NCBI GenBank assembly: GCA_019828595.1
Contig: JAHQRK010000001.1
Coordinates: 2,108,001-2,172,000, forward strand
From: Aphanomyces cochlioides
Taxonomy: Eukaryota > Oomycota > Saprolegniomycetes > Saprolegniales > Verrucalvaceae
Direction of reading: 5' to 3'
Length of the DNA stretch: 64,000 nt
A program made the translations under genes and the position numbers. Of the stretch, positions 7,984 to 19,858 are shown one piece after another; position 1 is the stretch's first letter, and each line of letters starts with the position of its first letter. The notes beneath the pieces are model-generated. The model was not told the DNA's origin. It worked only from the letters and a program-made list of their open reading frames with translations, and did no database searches.

Positions 7984-10900
7984 ATGACTCCCGCGGTCAA
8001 ATTCTCGCCAAGTACCGAAATCGTGCCCAAGCACGAGACTCTCGCTAGCCAACTTCTTCAACTCTACCCAGAATATGACGGTCGCAACACTATCGTCGCG
8101 ATCTTTGACACTGGCGTTGATCCTGGAGCTCCTGGATTGCAGATCACATCCGACGGAAAGCGCAAAATTATTGACGTCGTCGATGCCACAGTATGTCAAC
8201 AAAACGATGAAAATTTATTCACCTCGTGTGACGTAGGGATCAAGTATGTTTACTGAGATGGAAAGAAAAATAATGCTGAAAATTGCGTGTGTGTGTAGGT
8301 GACGTGGATATGTCAACGATTTTGAAGCCCACCAACGACGGAACATTGGTTCTCCCCTCTGGAAAAGTTTTGACCCTCAACCCTGAATGGAAAGCCACGG
8401 AATTCAGGGTCGGATCCAAACGCGCCTATGAACTCTATCCCGATCAGCTTGCCGATCGTATCTCGCGAGAACGCAAAGAAAAATGGGATATTCAACAGCG
8501 CGAAACCATCAATGCTGTGCAGAAAGAACTCGCTGATTGGACAGCAGCAAACAAGGACTCGCCCTCCCAGGCAACGATTGACGCGCGAAAAGACATTCAA
8601 GCTCGCTTGGCCATTCTCGAAGCCAATGCCAAGTCGTTTCAAGATCCTGGTCCCATCTACGACTGTGTGGCCTTCTTCGATGGCACTCACTGGCGTGCAG
8701 CTGTGGACACGACAGAGACTGGCGACTTTTCTACAACTCCAGCTTTCACAAACTACCGTGTGGCTCATGAATATGGCAAGTTTTCAGACGCGTCTCAACT
8801 CAACTACGCACTCAACTTATACGACAACGGCAGCGTCCTCAGTATCGTTTGCGACGCCGGTATGATCATTCTTGGATATTGAAGAATCATGAATGAACTA
8901 GGTGCTCATGGCACGCATGTGGCTGGTATTGTGGCCGGTTATGACGAAACTGATCCGATCAATAATGGCGTGGTACCTGGTGCTCAAATTGTGTCGGTGA
9001 AGATCGGTGACAGCCGCATGGGAAGTATGGAGACAGGTGTTGGTGTCACTCGAGGGTAAGGAATCTCATTTCATCTGGTCCCATTCCCACGAAAATTTGT
9101 AGTGTTCTCGCTGTTATTGAAAACAAATGCGATGTCGTGAATATGAGTTACGGTGAGTTTGCAACCAAGCACGATACTGGTCGTGTAATCGACGTCATCC
9201 GCGACTTGGTTGAAAAGCATGGCGTGACCTTTGTTAGCAGTGCTGGTAACTCTGGTCCTGCTCTTGGGACCGTTGGCGCACCTGGCGGTAATTTCCTTGG
9301 ATGTTATGATCCCTCACTTGACATTCTCAGGTTCATCTTCAAGTATCTTGGGTGTTGGAGCATACGTGTCGCCCGCGATGATGCAAGCTGAATACTCCAT
9401 GCGTGATACTCCTGCTAGCGCTGTTGGTCTTTACACATGGTCGTCCCGTGGACCCACGTACGATGGCGACATTGGCGTCAACGTCTGTGCACCAGGATGT
9501 GCCATCACTTCCGTCCCGAACTGGACTCTCAACAAGAAGATGCTCATGAACGGAACATCCATGTCGTCTCCCAACTGTGCCGGAAACGTCGCCCTCCTCA
9601 TCAGTGGTCTCAAAGCTCGCAACATCGAGTACAACCCTTTTTCGATTCGCCGCGCTCTTGAAAACACGGCTGTCTCCGTCCCAACTGCTGATGCATTCTC
9701 CCAAGGCCGTGGTCTCATCCAAGTGCTTCCGGCCCTTGAATACATTTTCCAATACAAGAATGCATTTGACGGCACCAAGGAATTTCCTCTCTACTATGAT
9801 GTCCGAGTGCCAGCACATGACAATAATCGAGGCATCTATTTGCGCGAACACTCGCAATTGGTCGAGAACGACTTTGCAGTCAACGTCCAACCCATCTTCC
9901 ACAAAGACGCTCGCAACGATCACCGCATCCAGTATGAGATGCAAGTTCGACTCGTCCCGACCAAGCCATGGATTTCGTGTGCTGAACATTTGACGCTGAT
10001 GCACCAAGGTAGACTTTCTGACACGTCTACATCGGTTTCTTATGATTTCTCGTAGGCCGAAACTTCAAAGTCGCAGTGGACTCCTCTTCGCTTCCTGCTG
10101 GTCACGCTCATTACGGTGAGGTCATTGCATACGACGCAAAGAATGCGGCTCGTGGTCCTGTCTTCCGTATTCCCGTGACTGTCATCAAACCAGAGGTATG
10201 TAGTCTTGATGCTGCTGAAACAGATCAACTCATTTGTGCATCTAGGTCATCCCAGAGAACCAAGAGCACAAGGCGCTTCAGTTGGTCAAAGAACTCTCGT
10301 CGGGCGACATCTCCCGCAATTTCTACAAAGTCCCAGCGGGTGCGACTTGGGTGAATATTTCAGTGAGCCGTCACGGTGCGTCTCCGCAAGAGCCCGAGCG
10401 AGCCATCTACGCGCTCCACTTGATGCAACATGAACTCCATGAACGTCAAAGCTCAACTTCGTTGAAACGAACGTTCTACTTGGGATCCACCGAGCAAGTG
10501 ACGCACAGCTTTTCTGTCAAGGGATCGGTCACGTTGGAGTTGTGTTTGGCTCAGTATTGGAACGCCATGGGGACGTCAAAGGTCCATGTGGAAGTGGACT
10601 TCCGTGGCATTATTCCTGATGAGCGCACGGTATGGCTCTGAATAGTCGATGTGTCGTTGACTCCATGTAGGTTCACTTGATTGGTGGTGCTGGGTCTGTC
10701 AAAGTCAACTTGTTTGCACAACTACGCAGTGAAAGCATCGAACCAAGCGCAGTGTTGAACAAATGGACCCAACAATTGCGACCAGATTCAGCTGTTGTGT
10801 CGCCTCTCGGTTCGCGCGACGTGTTCGACGACAATCGCCACGTGTACCAACTCGTGTTGACATACTCGTTTGAAAAAGTCGAAGAAGGAAAGATTACTCC

Positions 10901-12350
10901 AACGTTGCCCTTGTTGAACGGTCGATTGTACGAGTCGCCGTTCGAGTCTCAATTAATTTTGATCTTCGACACCAACAAAAAGTACATTGGCTGCTCGGAC
11001 GCGTATCCTCGATCGACCAGTTTGAAAAAGGGAAAATATGTCTTGCGTGCTCAAGTATGTCGGCAATCGACACGACGCAGAATGCTGACCGAAAGCATAG
11101 GTGCGACACGAAGATCCATCGATTCTGGAGGGACTGAAGAGCATGGTGGCATTTGTTGTTCATGACATCAAAGACATTGCGGTGACTGTGTACGACTCTC
11201 CCAACGGCCCTTCTCTCCAAGGAAAAGCTTTGGTCGCCAAGTATACATGCTATGATTGATGTTTGGTCATATATCACAAATAGGTCGCTGAAGAAAGGCG
11301 TGTACAAACCAGTCTACGTGGGTGAGCCAGCGTTTGATAAGTTGCCAAAGGGCGTCGCTGCTGGTGACACTCTGTCGGGAAAGATCACCTACGGCCGCAA
11401 GAGCACTGACGTCAAGGGGTAAAACCTTACTTTGCTATAGTCTTCGTCTAATTACTGCGGTAGATCGACGCAAAAGCCCAACGGCTACCCATTGACATAC
11501 ACAGTGCCAGCCAAGCCAGCTACTGAAAAGGAACCTGAAGTCAAACCAGTCGAGGTACATTTCGCAAGCAAGAATTCAGCCACTGAGGTTGATACAGGAT
11601 GTGCGCGACGAAGACGTGTTGGCCGAAGAAGCCGTGCGTGACTTGTTGGTCAAACGACTGGTCAGCCTTCAAGGCAAAGACACATTTACAGCCCAATGGA
11701 CGAAATTGCAATCCAAGTACGGAACCCATCTTCCATTCCTTCAGGTTTCTCTCATTCATATCTTATCATCCTCTTACATGACTTTTAGACTCGTTTGCAT
11801 CACTTTGACAAAGACAGCAGTAAGCGACGCGAGTCGTTGAAGGAAATTGTGGAAGCTGCGGAAAGCATTGTGGGTGCGATTGACACTCAGGCTTTGGCTG
11901 CGCACTATGGCGTCAAGTTGGTTCCTGGCGATGCTCAACAAGCCAAGATTCGCAAGCAACGAGATGATGAAAAGGCAGCTTTGGTCGATACATTGACTCG
12001 CCAAGCTCGAGCGTTGGGAGACCTCAAGGACGATGCCAAATTTGTGCAAGTGTTTCAAAAGCTCCACCAATGGGTCGACACAGACGACAACCAATACATT
12101 TACGCTGCACTTCACAATGACTTGCGCCAAGGCCACAAGGGGTCGGCATTGAAGCGTCTGCAAAAAGTGTCGGAGCTGTCTGTGGAAGAACTGGAGAAGA
12201 TCATTCCGTTGAAGGAGGTCCCCCTGAGCTTTGTGAATGAAAGACTAACGCCATCTACTCGTAGGTTCAAGACTTGCGTGTGCAATTGTACTCCGAATTG
12301 GGCTGGACGCAATGGGTCGAATATGAAAAGAAGTGGAAGATTCTCAACCA
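7984..12350. repeat. Right arm of the 4.4-kb inverted duplication
   Basis: This is the partner of 2128-6493 in head-to-head (divergent) arrangement, across a 1.49-kb spacer that is not itself duplicated. See the left arm for the pairing rule and differences. Confidence 0.9.
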
Positions 12351-12375
12351 TCCATCGAGCTACATGCCATTCTAA
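7984..12375 (+). CDS. TPP2: Tripeptidyl peptidase II, right copy (TPP2-B), intact
   Basis: I place 15 exons: 7984-8190, 8237-8243, 8299-8859, 8902-9055, 9103-9287, 9331-10008, 10056-10195, 10246-10629, 10671-11054, 11101-11240, 11284-11418, 11464-11554, 11598-11744, 11789-12217 and 12265-12375. They total 3753 nt or 1250 residues, matching the roughly 1250-residue length of animal TPP2. The subtilisin triad is Asp42 ([10 protein letters not shown]), His in HGTHVAG and Ser in GTSMSSPN. C-terminal landmarks are [24 protein letters not shown], and an end in SSYMPF, where animals have PPDYCVF. The enzyme assembles into giant cytosolic complexes and removes N-terminal tripeptides from proteasome products. 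Exon 2 is only 7 nt. The start is supported by the ATCCGGAT element 54 bp upstream. Confidence 0.92.
8237..8243 (+). other. TPP2: 7-nt micro-exon of TPP2
   Basis: GGATCAA, between introns 8191-8236 and 8244-8298, joins GCCACA to GTGACGTG and restores DATGSSDVDMS. That matches the conserved TTGSGDVN region of animal TPP2. Without it the frame breaks. The counterparts are 6234-6240 in copy A (identical) and 14550-14556 in copy C (GGCTCAA). Confidence 0.8.
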
Positions 12376-12633
12376 ATGCAGGATCGTACGATCGTCTTTT
12401 TGGACATGTGGTTGACAATGAGTCATGCGATTGGGTTTGATGAGTTCGCTGAACTTGAATTATTCTTGTGCTTGATAAGGTTTTGTTTTCTGTGACTTGA
12501 CTCTGCCAGTTTACGGCATTCTCAACTATCTGATGGATATTCGAGCGAGGTTGTCTCCACAAAGAGGCTTGTTCATGGAAGACGTTACCTTTGGTTCATC
12601 CCAAACGTAAAAGTACGAGCAATGTACGTCGAC

Positions 12634-14181
12634 TTAGGTGTTCTTCTTGGCAAGAAGCATGCTGGTTTGAGCTACCACTTGGTCTGGCACTGCATGGAGC
12701 AGCGTCAACTTTTGAACATTGAGCAGATCCAAAACCATCATCACATGAGCTTCTTGAGGGTTCACACGAGGCTGCAACAAATACGCCACACTATTCTTGA
12801 CATCAAAGATGACAGTGAGCAAAGTCCAGTTGGAGAGCTCGCCATCACGATGGGATTTTTCGTCATGGAAGACTGGAAATGACTTGTCTCCCTATTGAAT
12901 GCAAGTCATACATCAAACACGCAAAAGATCAAAAATTGCTCACTTGATCACCTAGGACAGATAAGATGGACGCAACAGAAGTTGGTGGTGACATATGAGC
13001 GTAGCGCCGCAATCGATGATAGCTGCTAGAGCGCGCTGGTTGTCTATCCACCAAAGATATCATCAGCTGCTCATTTTTCAAGGTATACCGAATGAGCATA
13101 GATTGGTACTGGTTGGTGTGGAAAAATGCTGGGGCACCTGCTGCAATTTCTCGCACGTTGGACCGATTGAACGACGCAACCTCGACATTGTACACTCGCG
13201 TGGTGGAAACATCCATGAGCTACGACAACATGAATGGACGCAATACTCCATATCGAACTTGGAAATTGTGCCCTGCAGCTTGATGGGGTCGTGTGATGCG
13301 TGCAATCGCATCTGAATAGTCAGTCGCAAGCAGCAGATCGCGCGAAATGAAACCACGCCCAAGGCCACCAACTTCAATGTCCAAAGGCTCCAAATCTAAA
13401 CAAATAAGAATTCAACGGCAGGATATGGCTAGCTTTACAGTTCATGGAGAAAGCGATACCGTGCTCATTTGCTCCAAATGCACCAGTAGGGAGATCCCCA
13501 AGGTACGTATAGGCAGTAAACCAAGGTTTGCCGCCAATTTTGGCCGTCACGATAGCAGTATGGTTGACATCACTGAGAATACAATTAGAGATACTCAAGG
13601 AAATAAGAGCGTACGCAAATCCGCTGTCTTCGTTATGTCCAACCACACAAAGGTCCGCCGTGTGCAAGGTGAGATCCGAGCAGTGCATTTGCTTCTGGAA
13701 TGTACTTGGTTGAGGGAGTGAATTACTGTATTCTTCGACGATATTCATCAAGAAGAGCGCCTATATCATGTCGTCATGGCACTCCTCACGTCATGCTGTC
13801 TGACCTCAAACGGTACGCCACTTCCTGCAGCTAAACCTTGCAGTTCCTCAACATAATCCTATCAATGTTTAACAACGAGCTCTGGGGTCGTACCGGAAAC
13901 GTCGAGTTATGCACGTTCAGGTACTTGTCGTAAATAGCCTTGCCAGTGTTCGTTGCGTAGAAGGGCAAGATGATAGATTTCAAATCCGACGAGAGCTGGA
14001 GGCGGTCGACAATATCGTCCTTGAAAGCCTTACCAAGCTCCAGACCAAATTCAAAGTGCGAAGAGCCTTCGTAGAGGAACCAAGGCAGCTCCAAACTTGT
14101 ATCCAAGACCACGCGGGCTGTCGCAATAGCGCTCGATAGTACGAGGGGAAGAAAGGTCGACCAGATCAGCTTCATGTTCAT
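12634..14181 (-). CDS. Secreted C45-family (penicillin acyltransferase/acid amidase-like) Ntn hydrolase
   Basis: The start is MNMKLIWSTFLPLVLSSAIA, a clear signal peptide. The next region, HFEFGLELGKAFKDDI, corresponds to the N-terminal helix of acyl-CoA:6-aminopenicillanate acyltransferase-like (peptidase C45) proteins. HCSDLTLHTADLCVVGHNED supplies the Cys expected to become the N-terminal nucleophile after self-cleavage. AKIGGKPWF, GAFGANEHGIAFSMN and FFHTNQY follow as in the family. At least six short introns are needed, with phases that all fit, ending AKKNT at 12634. The protein is probably secreted or lysosomal and cleaves an amide of unknown substrate. The gene lies between TPP2-B and TPP2-C on the opposite strand and looks unbroken. 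Confidence 0.65.
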
Positions 14182-14320
14182 TCCAAGGATTTTCTCCAAA
14201 TGACAACCTTGGAATGATCTTTCAGCAGAGCAATCAAACGAAAGATCTTTGAAATAAGAGCTTCTGATTGGTTAAAAAAATTAATTGTCAATTGAAGAAT
14301 CGACCGACATCGTGGCGACG

Positions 14321-17300
14321 ATGAGCCTTGTACCGAAGGACGAGACCCTCGCGAGCGCATTTCTCCAAGCATACCCGCAATACGATGGAAGGAACGTGAT
14401 TGTCGCGATATTTGACACTGGTGTCGATCCTGGCGCGCCAGGACTACAGCAAACGCCAGATGGAAGGCGTAAAATCATCGATGTTGTTGACGCAACGGTA
14501 TACCAAGACGATCTTGTGGGACTTGAGCTTGATTGATCTCCTTCGATAGGGCTCAAGTACGTAAATTGTTTTGTATAAACTAATGGCCGACTGATACTGT
14601 TCATTCCAGGTGATGTGGACATGTCGACTGTCGTGAAAGCCAAAGATGGAAAGCTCAAGCTTGGACCGAAGACAGTATGGACTTTGAACCCAGCGTGGCA
14701 TGCCGTGGATAATAGCTTTCACGTGGGCTTTAAGCGAGGATACGAAATTTTTCCAATACCTCTCGTGAATCGACTGAAGGAGGAACGCAAAGCAGAATGG
14801 ATGCGAGCCCAACGACCATTGATCCATCAAGTCCAAAAGGAATTGGCCGAGTGGAATGCAGCACACGATGGAAAAACATTCACTGCAGACGACATTGATG
14901 CTCGAAAAGAGCTCCAGGCACGTCTAGCTTTGCTTGAAGACAGCATGAAGACGTTTGACGACCCTGGGCCAATCTATGACTGCGTTTGCTTCTTTGACGG
15001 CACTCACTGGCGTGCAGCAGTCGATGGATCTGAGACCGGCGACTTTTCCAATGCTGTTGCTATGGCCAACTATCGAGTTGCACATGAATCCGCCAAGTTT
15101 AGTGACGCTTCCCAGCTCAATTATGCTCTGAACGTCTACGACGACGGCAACGTCCTGAGTATTGTTTGCGATTCTGGAAGTCACGGCACCCATGTAGCTG
15201 GAATTGTGGCTGCGTATGATGAAAATGATCCGATCAATAACGGCATCGCACCAGGAGCTCAAATTGTCTCGGTGAAGATCGGGGATAGTCGCCTTGGCGC
15301 CACTGAAACCGGCGTCGGCATCTGCCGCGGGTAGAACAAACAAGTATTGACAATCTCAAAGTTTTCTCGCAGGATTTTGGCCGTGCTTGAAAACAAATGC
15401 GATATTGTGAACATGAGCTTTGGAGAGCACGCAGCGCGGCCCAACTATGGTCGTCCTGTTGAAATGATCCAGGAACTTGTCGAGAAACACGGCGTGATAT
15501 TTGTAGCGAGCGTCGGAAACGATGGGCCTGCCTTGGGTACACTGAAGTCACCAGGCGGTAATGATGCACCATGCAAGAATTTCTCGTCTCAACCGCAACA
15601 ATAGGCCTCTCGACGTGTATTCTCGGAGTTGGAGCGTATGTCTCCCCAGCGATGATGGCTGCAGAATATTCCATGCACGAACGTCATGAAGGAAGTGCAT
15701 ACACGTGGTCATCCCGTGGGCCTACGATGGATGGAGACTTGGGTGTCGTCGTTTTTGCTCCTGGCGGTGCTATAACGTCAGTGCCACAATGGACATTAAT
15801 GAAGAAACAACTCAAGAATGGTACGTCCATGTCTTCCCCCAACTGTGCAGGCAGCATTGCACTTCTCTTGAGTGGATTGAAAGACCGCAAGCTTCCCTAC
15901 CATCCATTTTTCATCCGACGAGCACTTGAAAACACAGCGACAAAGCTGCCACACATCGATGACTTTGTCCAAGGCCGTGGTCTTATCCAAGTGCCTCCAG
16001 CATTTGAGTATTTAGTCCGCAATGCTTCGATCGCGGGCGTGCATTTCCCGCTCTACTACGATGTCCGCGTGAGTCGACCTGGAACATTGACAATCTTTTC
16101 TCGCGGCATTTGCATCCGAGAACAAGCAGATCTCGGGGCAAAGTCCATGGAATTCCAGGTAAAGATTGTTCCTATCTTTCACAAGGATGCACCTCCTGCC
16201 GATCGTCTCGACTTGGACGTGTTAGTCTCCCTCGCAAGCTCTCAGCCGTGGATTTTAGTTCCACCGTCAGTTGCGATGTTTGGGGAAGGCAGGACTATCT
16301 CGGTGATTATTCAAGCAAATCATCTCGCTGAGGGCGAACACTTTGGTGAAATTGTGGGCTACGATGCAAACGCAAGAGAACAAGGACCGCTGTTCCGTGT
16401 CCCAGTTACGATTGTCAAGCCTTCTGTTGCTCCATCGCCAGACTTTACTTTGGCCAAGGTAGTCTCCCCAGGCGATTCTTTTCGCTCGTTCTATGTCGTT
16501 CCAACCGGCGCGACATGGATTGATGTCCATATCACATCAGGCGCGCCCCTTGACGCAGTGCGTCATAGAACGGTTGTTTTGCATCTAATGCAGTACGAGA
16601 CGTACACGCGCCCAAGTGCTTCCTCGCTGCACAAACGATTTACTCTCGACTTGGCTGAAAATGTCTACAGCATGAGCGTCCGCCAGCAGTCAACGATCGA
16701 AATATGCGTAGCACCGATGTGGAACATGGGAGGTGGTCCCGTGCCGCTTCGAGTAGACGTTGCCTTTCGAGGAATCGAGCCTGATCAACCCGAGGTGCAT
16801 GCTTTGTTTGAATTATTTGTTCAACGACTGCTAGGTGGTCGTCCATGGAGGCGATGGCTACACTCGTCTCAATGTAAAGACTCTTCTACGCCAAGAGCAC
16901 ATCTTGCCCGTGGCAAAGTTGTCTGCATGGACGCAACGATTTCGTCCTACAGATGCTCGAGTTATGCCGTGCTCGTCGCGCAGCACATGGCCTGATGCGC
17001 GTGTAATTTACCAGCTCGTGCTCACGTACAAAGTGACAAAGACTGAAGACGGAAAATCAACATTGAAATTACCCATTTTGAACGGTCGATTGTACGATTC
17101 GCCCTTTGAATCACAACTCGTTCTTGCGTTTGATACCAACAAGAAGTTGATGGGAGCGTCCGATGCCGTGCCAAAGGAAATGACACTGCCCAAAGGTTCA
17201 TACGTCATTCGCGCCCAAATCCGTCACGAGGATTATTCGCTGCTGGAAAAGTTGCTCGAGACGATACTGGTCGTGGACCACACCATCAAAGAGGTGTCTG

Positions 17301-18484
17301 TTCCAGTTTATGACACAGTGGATGCGCCATCGCTGAAATCAAAGACCATGGGATCCACGTACATCTCTCCATTGAAAATCACCGCAAATGACGTTGTGAT
17401 AGAATTCTTCGTGTTGGAAATTACTTGCCAGTGTACGTGGGTGAGCCTGACAAGCTTCCAAAGGGAGCAAGTCCTGGTGAAACACTCTCTGGTCGCATTT
17501 CCTTTGGCAAGAAAAACTCTGTTCATTGGAGCGGGTACATATTCACATCTCGATATGGGCTCACTATTGCTGTGAAGATCTTCCTGCAAGCCCGACGGGT
17601 TTTCGTTGACGTATATCGTGCCTCCTGCTGAAACAAAACGCAAAGAGCCTGAAGTGACTGAGCCTAAGACTGAAGATACCGAAGAGGATTTATTGCGGGA
17701 CTTTGTCTCTACACGAGTGAACAAAGCGGTAGGCAAAGACAACTTTGACGGGCTCTGGACGAAGGCAATTGCATCATATCCAAACCATCTCCCCTTGTTA
17801 AAAGTAAGTCCGCCAAATTTTTGATGTGCCAGCGATTGATGAAACCCTTGTCTAGTCCAAATTACACCATGTGGATCATGAAAAGAAGAGAATGGAGCGC
17901 TTGGATGAGATTGTCGCGGCAGCCACGGCCATCGAAGAATTGCTATCTCCAGGATTATCTGACCTGGCAATATTTTATGGCACAAAACAACTCCCTGGTA
18001 GTTCATCCGGGGCCGAGAAAACAAAGAAAGACAAAGAAAAGAACGCTTTGATTGATGCTTGGAGCCGCAAAGCGCGGGCTTTAGCCGATCTGAATAAACT
18101 CGACGAGTTCGAAAGGACACATGCATTACTCCAGCAATGGGCCAACGTCGCCGACGCCAAGTACATCCACGTCGGCCTCTTTGCCAACGTCCAGAAGAAA
18201 CAATATGGCCTCGCGCTGCAGGTATGCCATCAACACATACATGTCGAAGTCAGCATGCAATTGATAGCGCTTTCAAAAATTGTTCGACCTCGATGCGGCG
18301 GAACGAGACAAGATTATGACTCCAAAGAAGGTGCGTCAGTGTAATTCATTTGCAGGAGCTAAGTTACCTCGAGGCATTTGATAAAAAACAAGAGCTCTAC
18401 ACTGCACTCGGATGGAACCACATGATGCAATACGAGAAGCGCTGGCTCGCCATCAACATGCCAGCGGACTATATGCTCTTTTAG
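14321..18484 (+). CDS. TPP2: Tripeptidyl peptidase II, diverged third copy (TPP2-C)
   Basis: This is a full-length paralogue with the same domain order as TPP2-A/B but many substitutions. The start is [16 protein letters not shown]. The catalytic motifs [10 protein letters not shown] (exon 1), [15 protein letters not shown] and [11 protein letters not shown] are present, and the end is ADYMLF at 18482. The micro-exon is GGCTCAA at 14550-14556. I could join all the exons in frame, including a junction giving [16 protein letters not shown] near 17370-17440 and a last intron of only 25 nt (GTGCGTCAG...TTTGCAG). Some introns of copies A/B are missing in its centre (15.6-16.8 kb is one long exon), so intron loss has occurred. 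It is probably a functional cytosolic peptidase. Confidence 0.88.
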
Positions 18485-18560
18485 AAGTTGACAGTGTCAA
18501 AATCCAAGCAGTTTGTTTTGAAACGTTGAAAGTGCACGCTATTCTTGGACCTTGGGGATC

Positions 18561-19757
18561 ATGAACACGCGGGACGCTGTCGGGTCGTACTTGAGCTCGC
18601 TGCGGAATGAGAGGAAAGTCGCCGAGAAAATCGATGAAGGTGTGCCGTTCTTCGTTCCCCAACTGTCCAAAGTCAAAACATCGGCCATGTGCACAAAAGC
18701 TCAGTCGCACCTTCTCTTTGGCTATGAACGTCTTCAGCATACTGAATCGTATCGCAAACAAGGCGACAAAACACTCTACACAGACGAGAAATTACTCGAA
18801 CGGCATAACCTCCAGCACGATCGTCAGGTCCAAGCGGCACTCGGTAGATTCTGGGACACCTTTGGCAGCGTCCGGCAAGGCAAGTCGACCATCGACGAGT
18901 TGGAGTATTGCGACGTTTTTGTCAAACTATTTAAGGCGCTCGTGCCACCAAACGAGGTAGACCGTCAGCTCCACATCGATGATCAACTGCTTAGTTTTCC
19001 GTGCCGGAAGCTCGCATTATCGTTGAAAAAGACTGGGCACGTGATGTCGGTGGAGCTTGCGATGTCATGGCCAAGCCTATATTTTACAAATCGCTCTTCG
19101 AAGTGGTAGATCTTGATGGTGAAGCCGTGACCGCGTCTAATTGTGGATATGTTTCAGGCTGACTTGTGGACAGTTGGCATCGGCGCCGAGGAGTACACCA
19201 AGTTCCTCACGAAGCTGTTTGATCGTGTCACGATGACCGTTTTTGACCAGGAGAAAGCGCTCTGGCTGACGAAATTCGCCGATCTCGACATGATTAAATC
19301 GTCATGGGGTGAAGACAACCAGCCCAATTTGGAGAAATCGCCGTCGCCAAAGCGAGCCATCGTCAAACTGAAAAAGAAAGCACATACGATTGCATCTCTG
19401 AAGCTCACAGAGGAGCCAGCAAGTTTGCCAGGCTTAGTCTCTCCTGAGAAACCTCCACGACGCCTGACACGATTCCGTCCGCCGACAGAACGACGAGCCA
19501 GTGTCTCGGATGCACAGACAGCTGACGGCATGATTGAAGACCTCAAAGCTGACGGCGGTCTGAGCCCAAGAGCAAGTCCAATCAAGAGCATTTCTCCAAA
19601 GAGGCAAAAAGCGCCAGTGGATGGGAACAACCAAGATCGCATTGCGATGCCGAGCATTTATTTGTCCCCTGATCTTGACGTTCAGAAGGAAGAGGAGCTT
19701 GCTGTCAAGCGGAGGATCCGGGAAAATACAAAGCTCACCCAACGCTTTCGACGGTAG
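18561..19757 (+). CDS. Hypothetical protein, unknown function
   Basis: The ATG at 18561 gives MNTRDAVGSYLSSLRNERK. Two introns (about 18955-18995, and one of about 50 nt ending near 19158) restore the frame. The N-terminal half is mixed and helical. A segment SLFEVADLWTVGIGAEEYTKFL resembles an EF-hand helix-loop-helix but lacks Ca ligands. The C-terminal 150 residues are basic and Pro/Ser-rich with repeated SPK/SPR motifs (SPSPKR, SPRASPIKS, SISPKR), typical of disordered CDK or MAPK substrates. It ends RRIRENTKLTQRFRR. No family is recognised. The gene starts 77 bp after TPP2-C and converges on ASCC2. Confidence 0.6.
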
Positions 19758-19858
19758 TGAAAATTCATTTCTTTGATGACCACGTGCTTGTAGAACAACC
19801 TATTGATTCGTTGCTACAGCAGGTCTGCTGAGTTTAGCCTGGATGTATTGAGTTCGCA

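Noticed and set aside
2128..12350. Inverted duplication as an assembly artefact
   Set aside because: An artefactual fold-back would mirror the flanks too. Here both flanks and the spacer are unique, and differences rise just outside the genes. Long reads would still be welcome.
16835..17575. Apparent frame break of TPP2-C near 17350-17440 as evidence for a pseudogene
   Set aside because: A 44-nt intron (GTACATCTC...GTGATAG) restores [16 protein letters not shown] in phase, so the gene is intact there.
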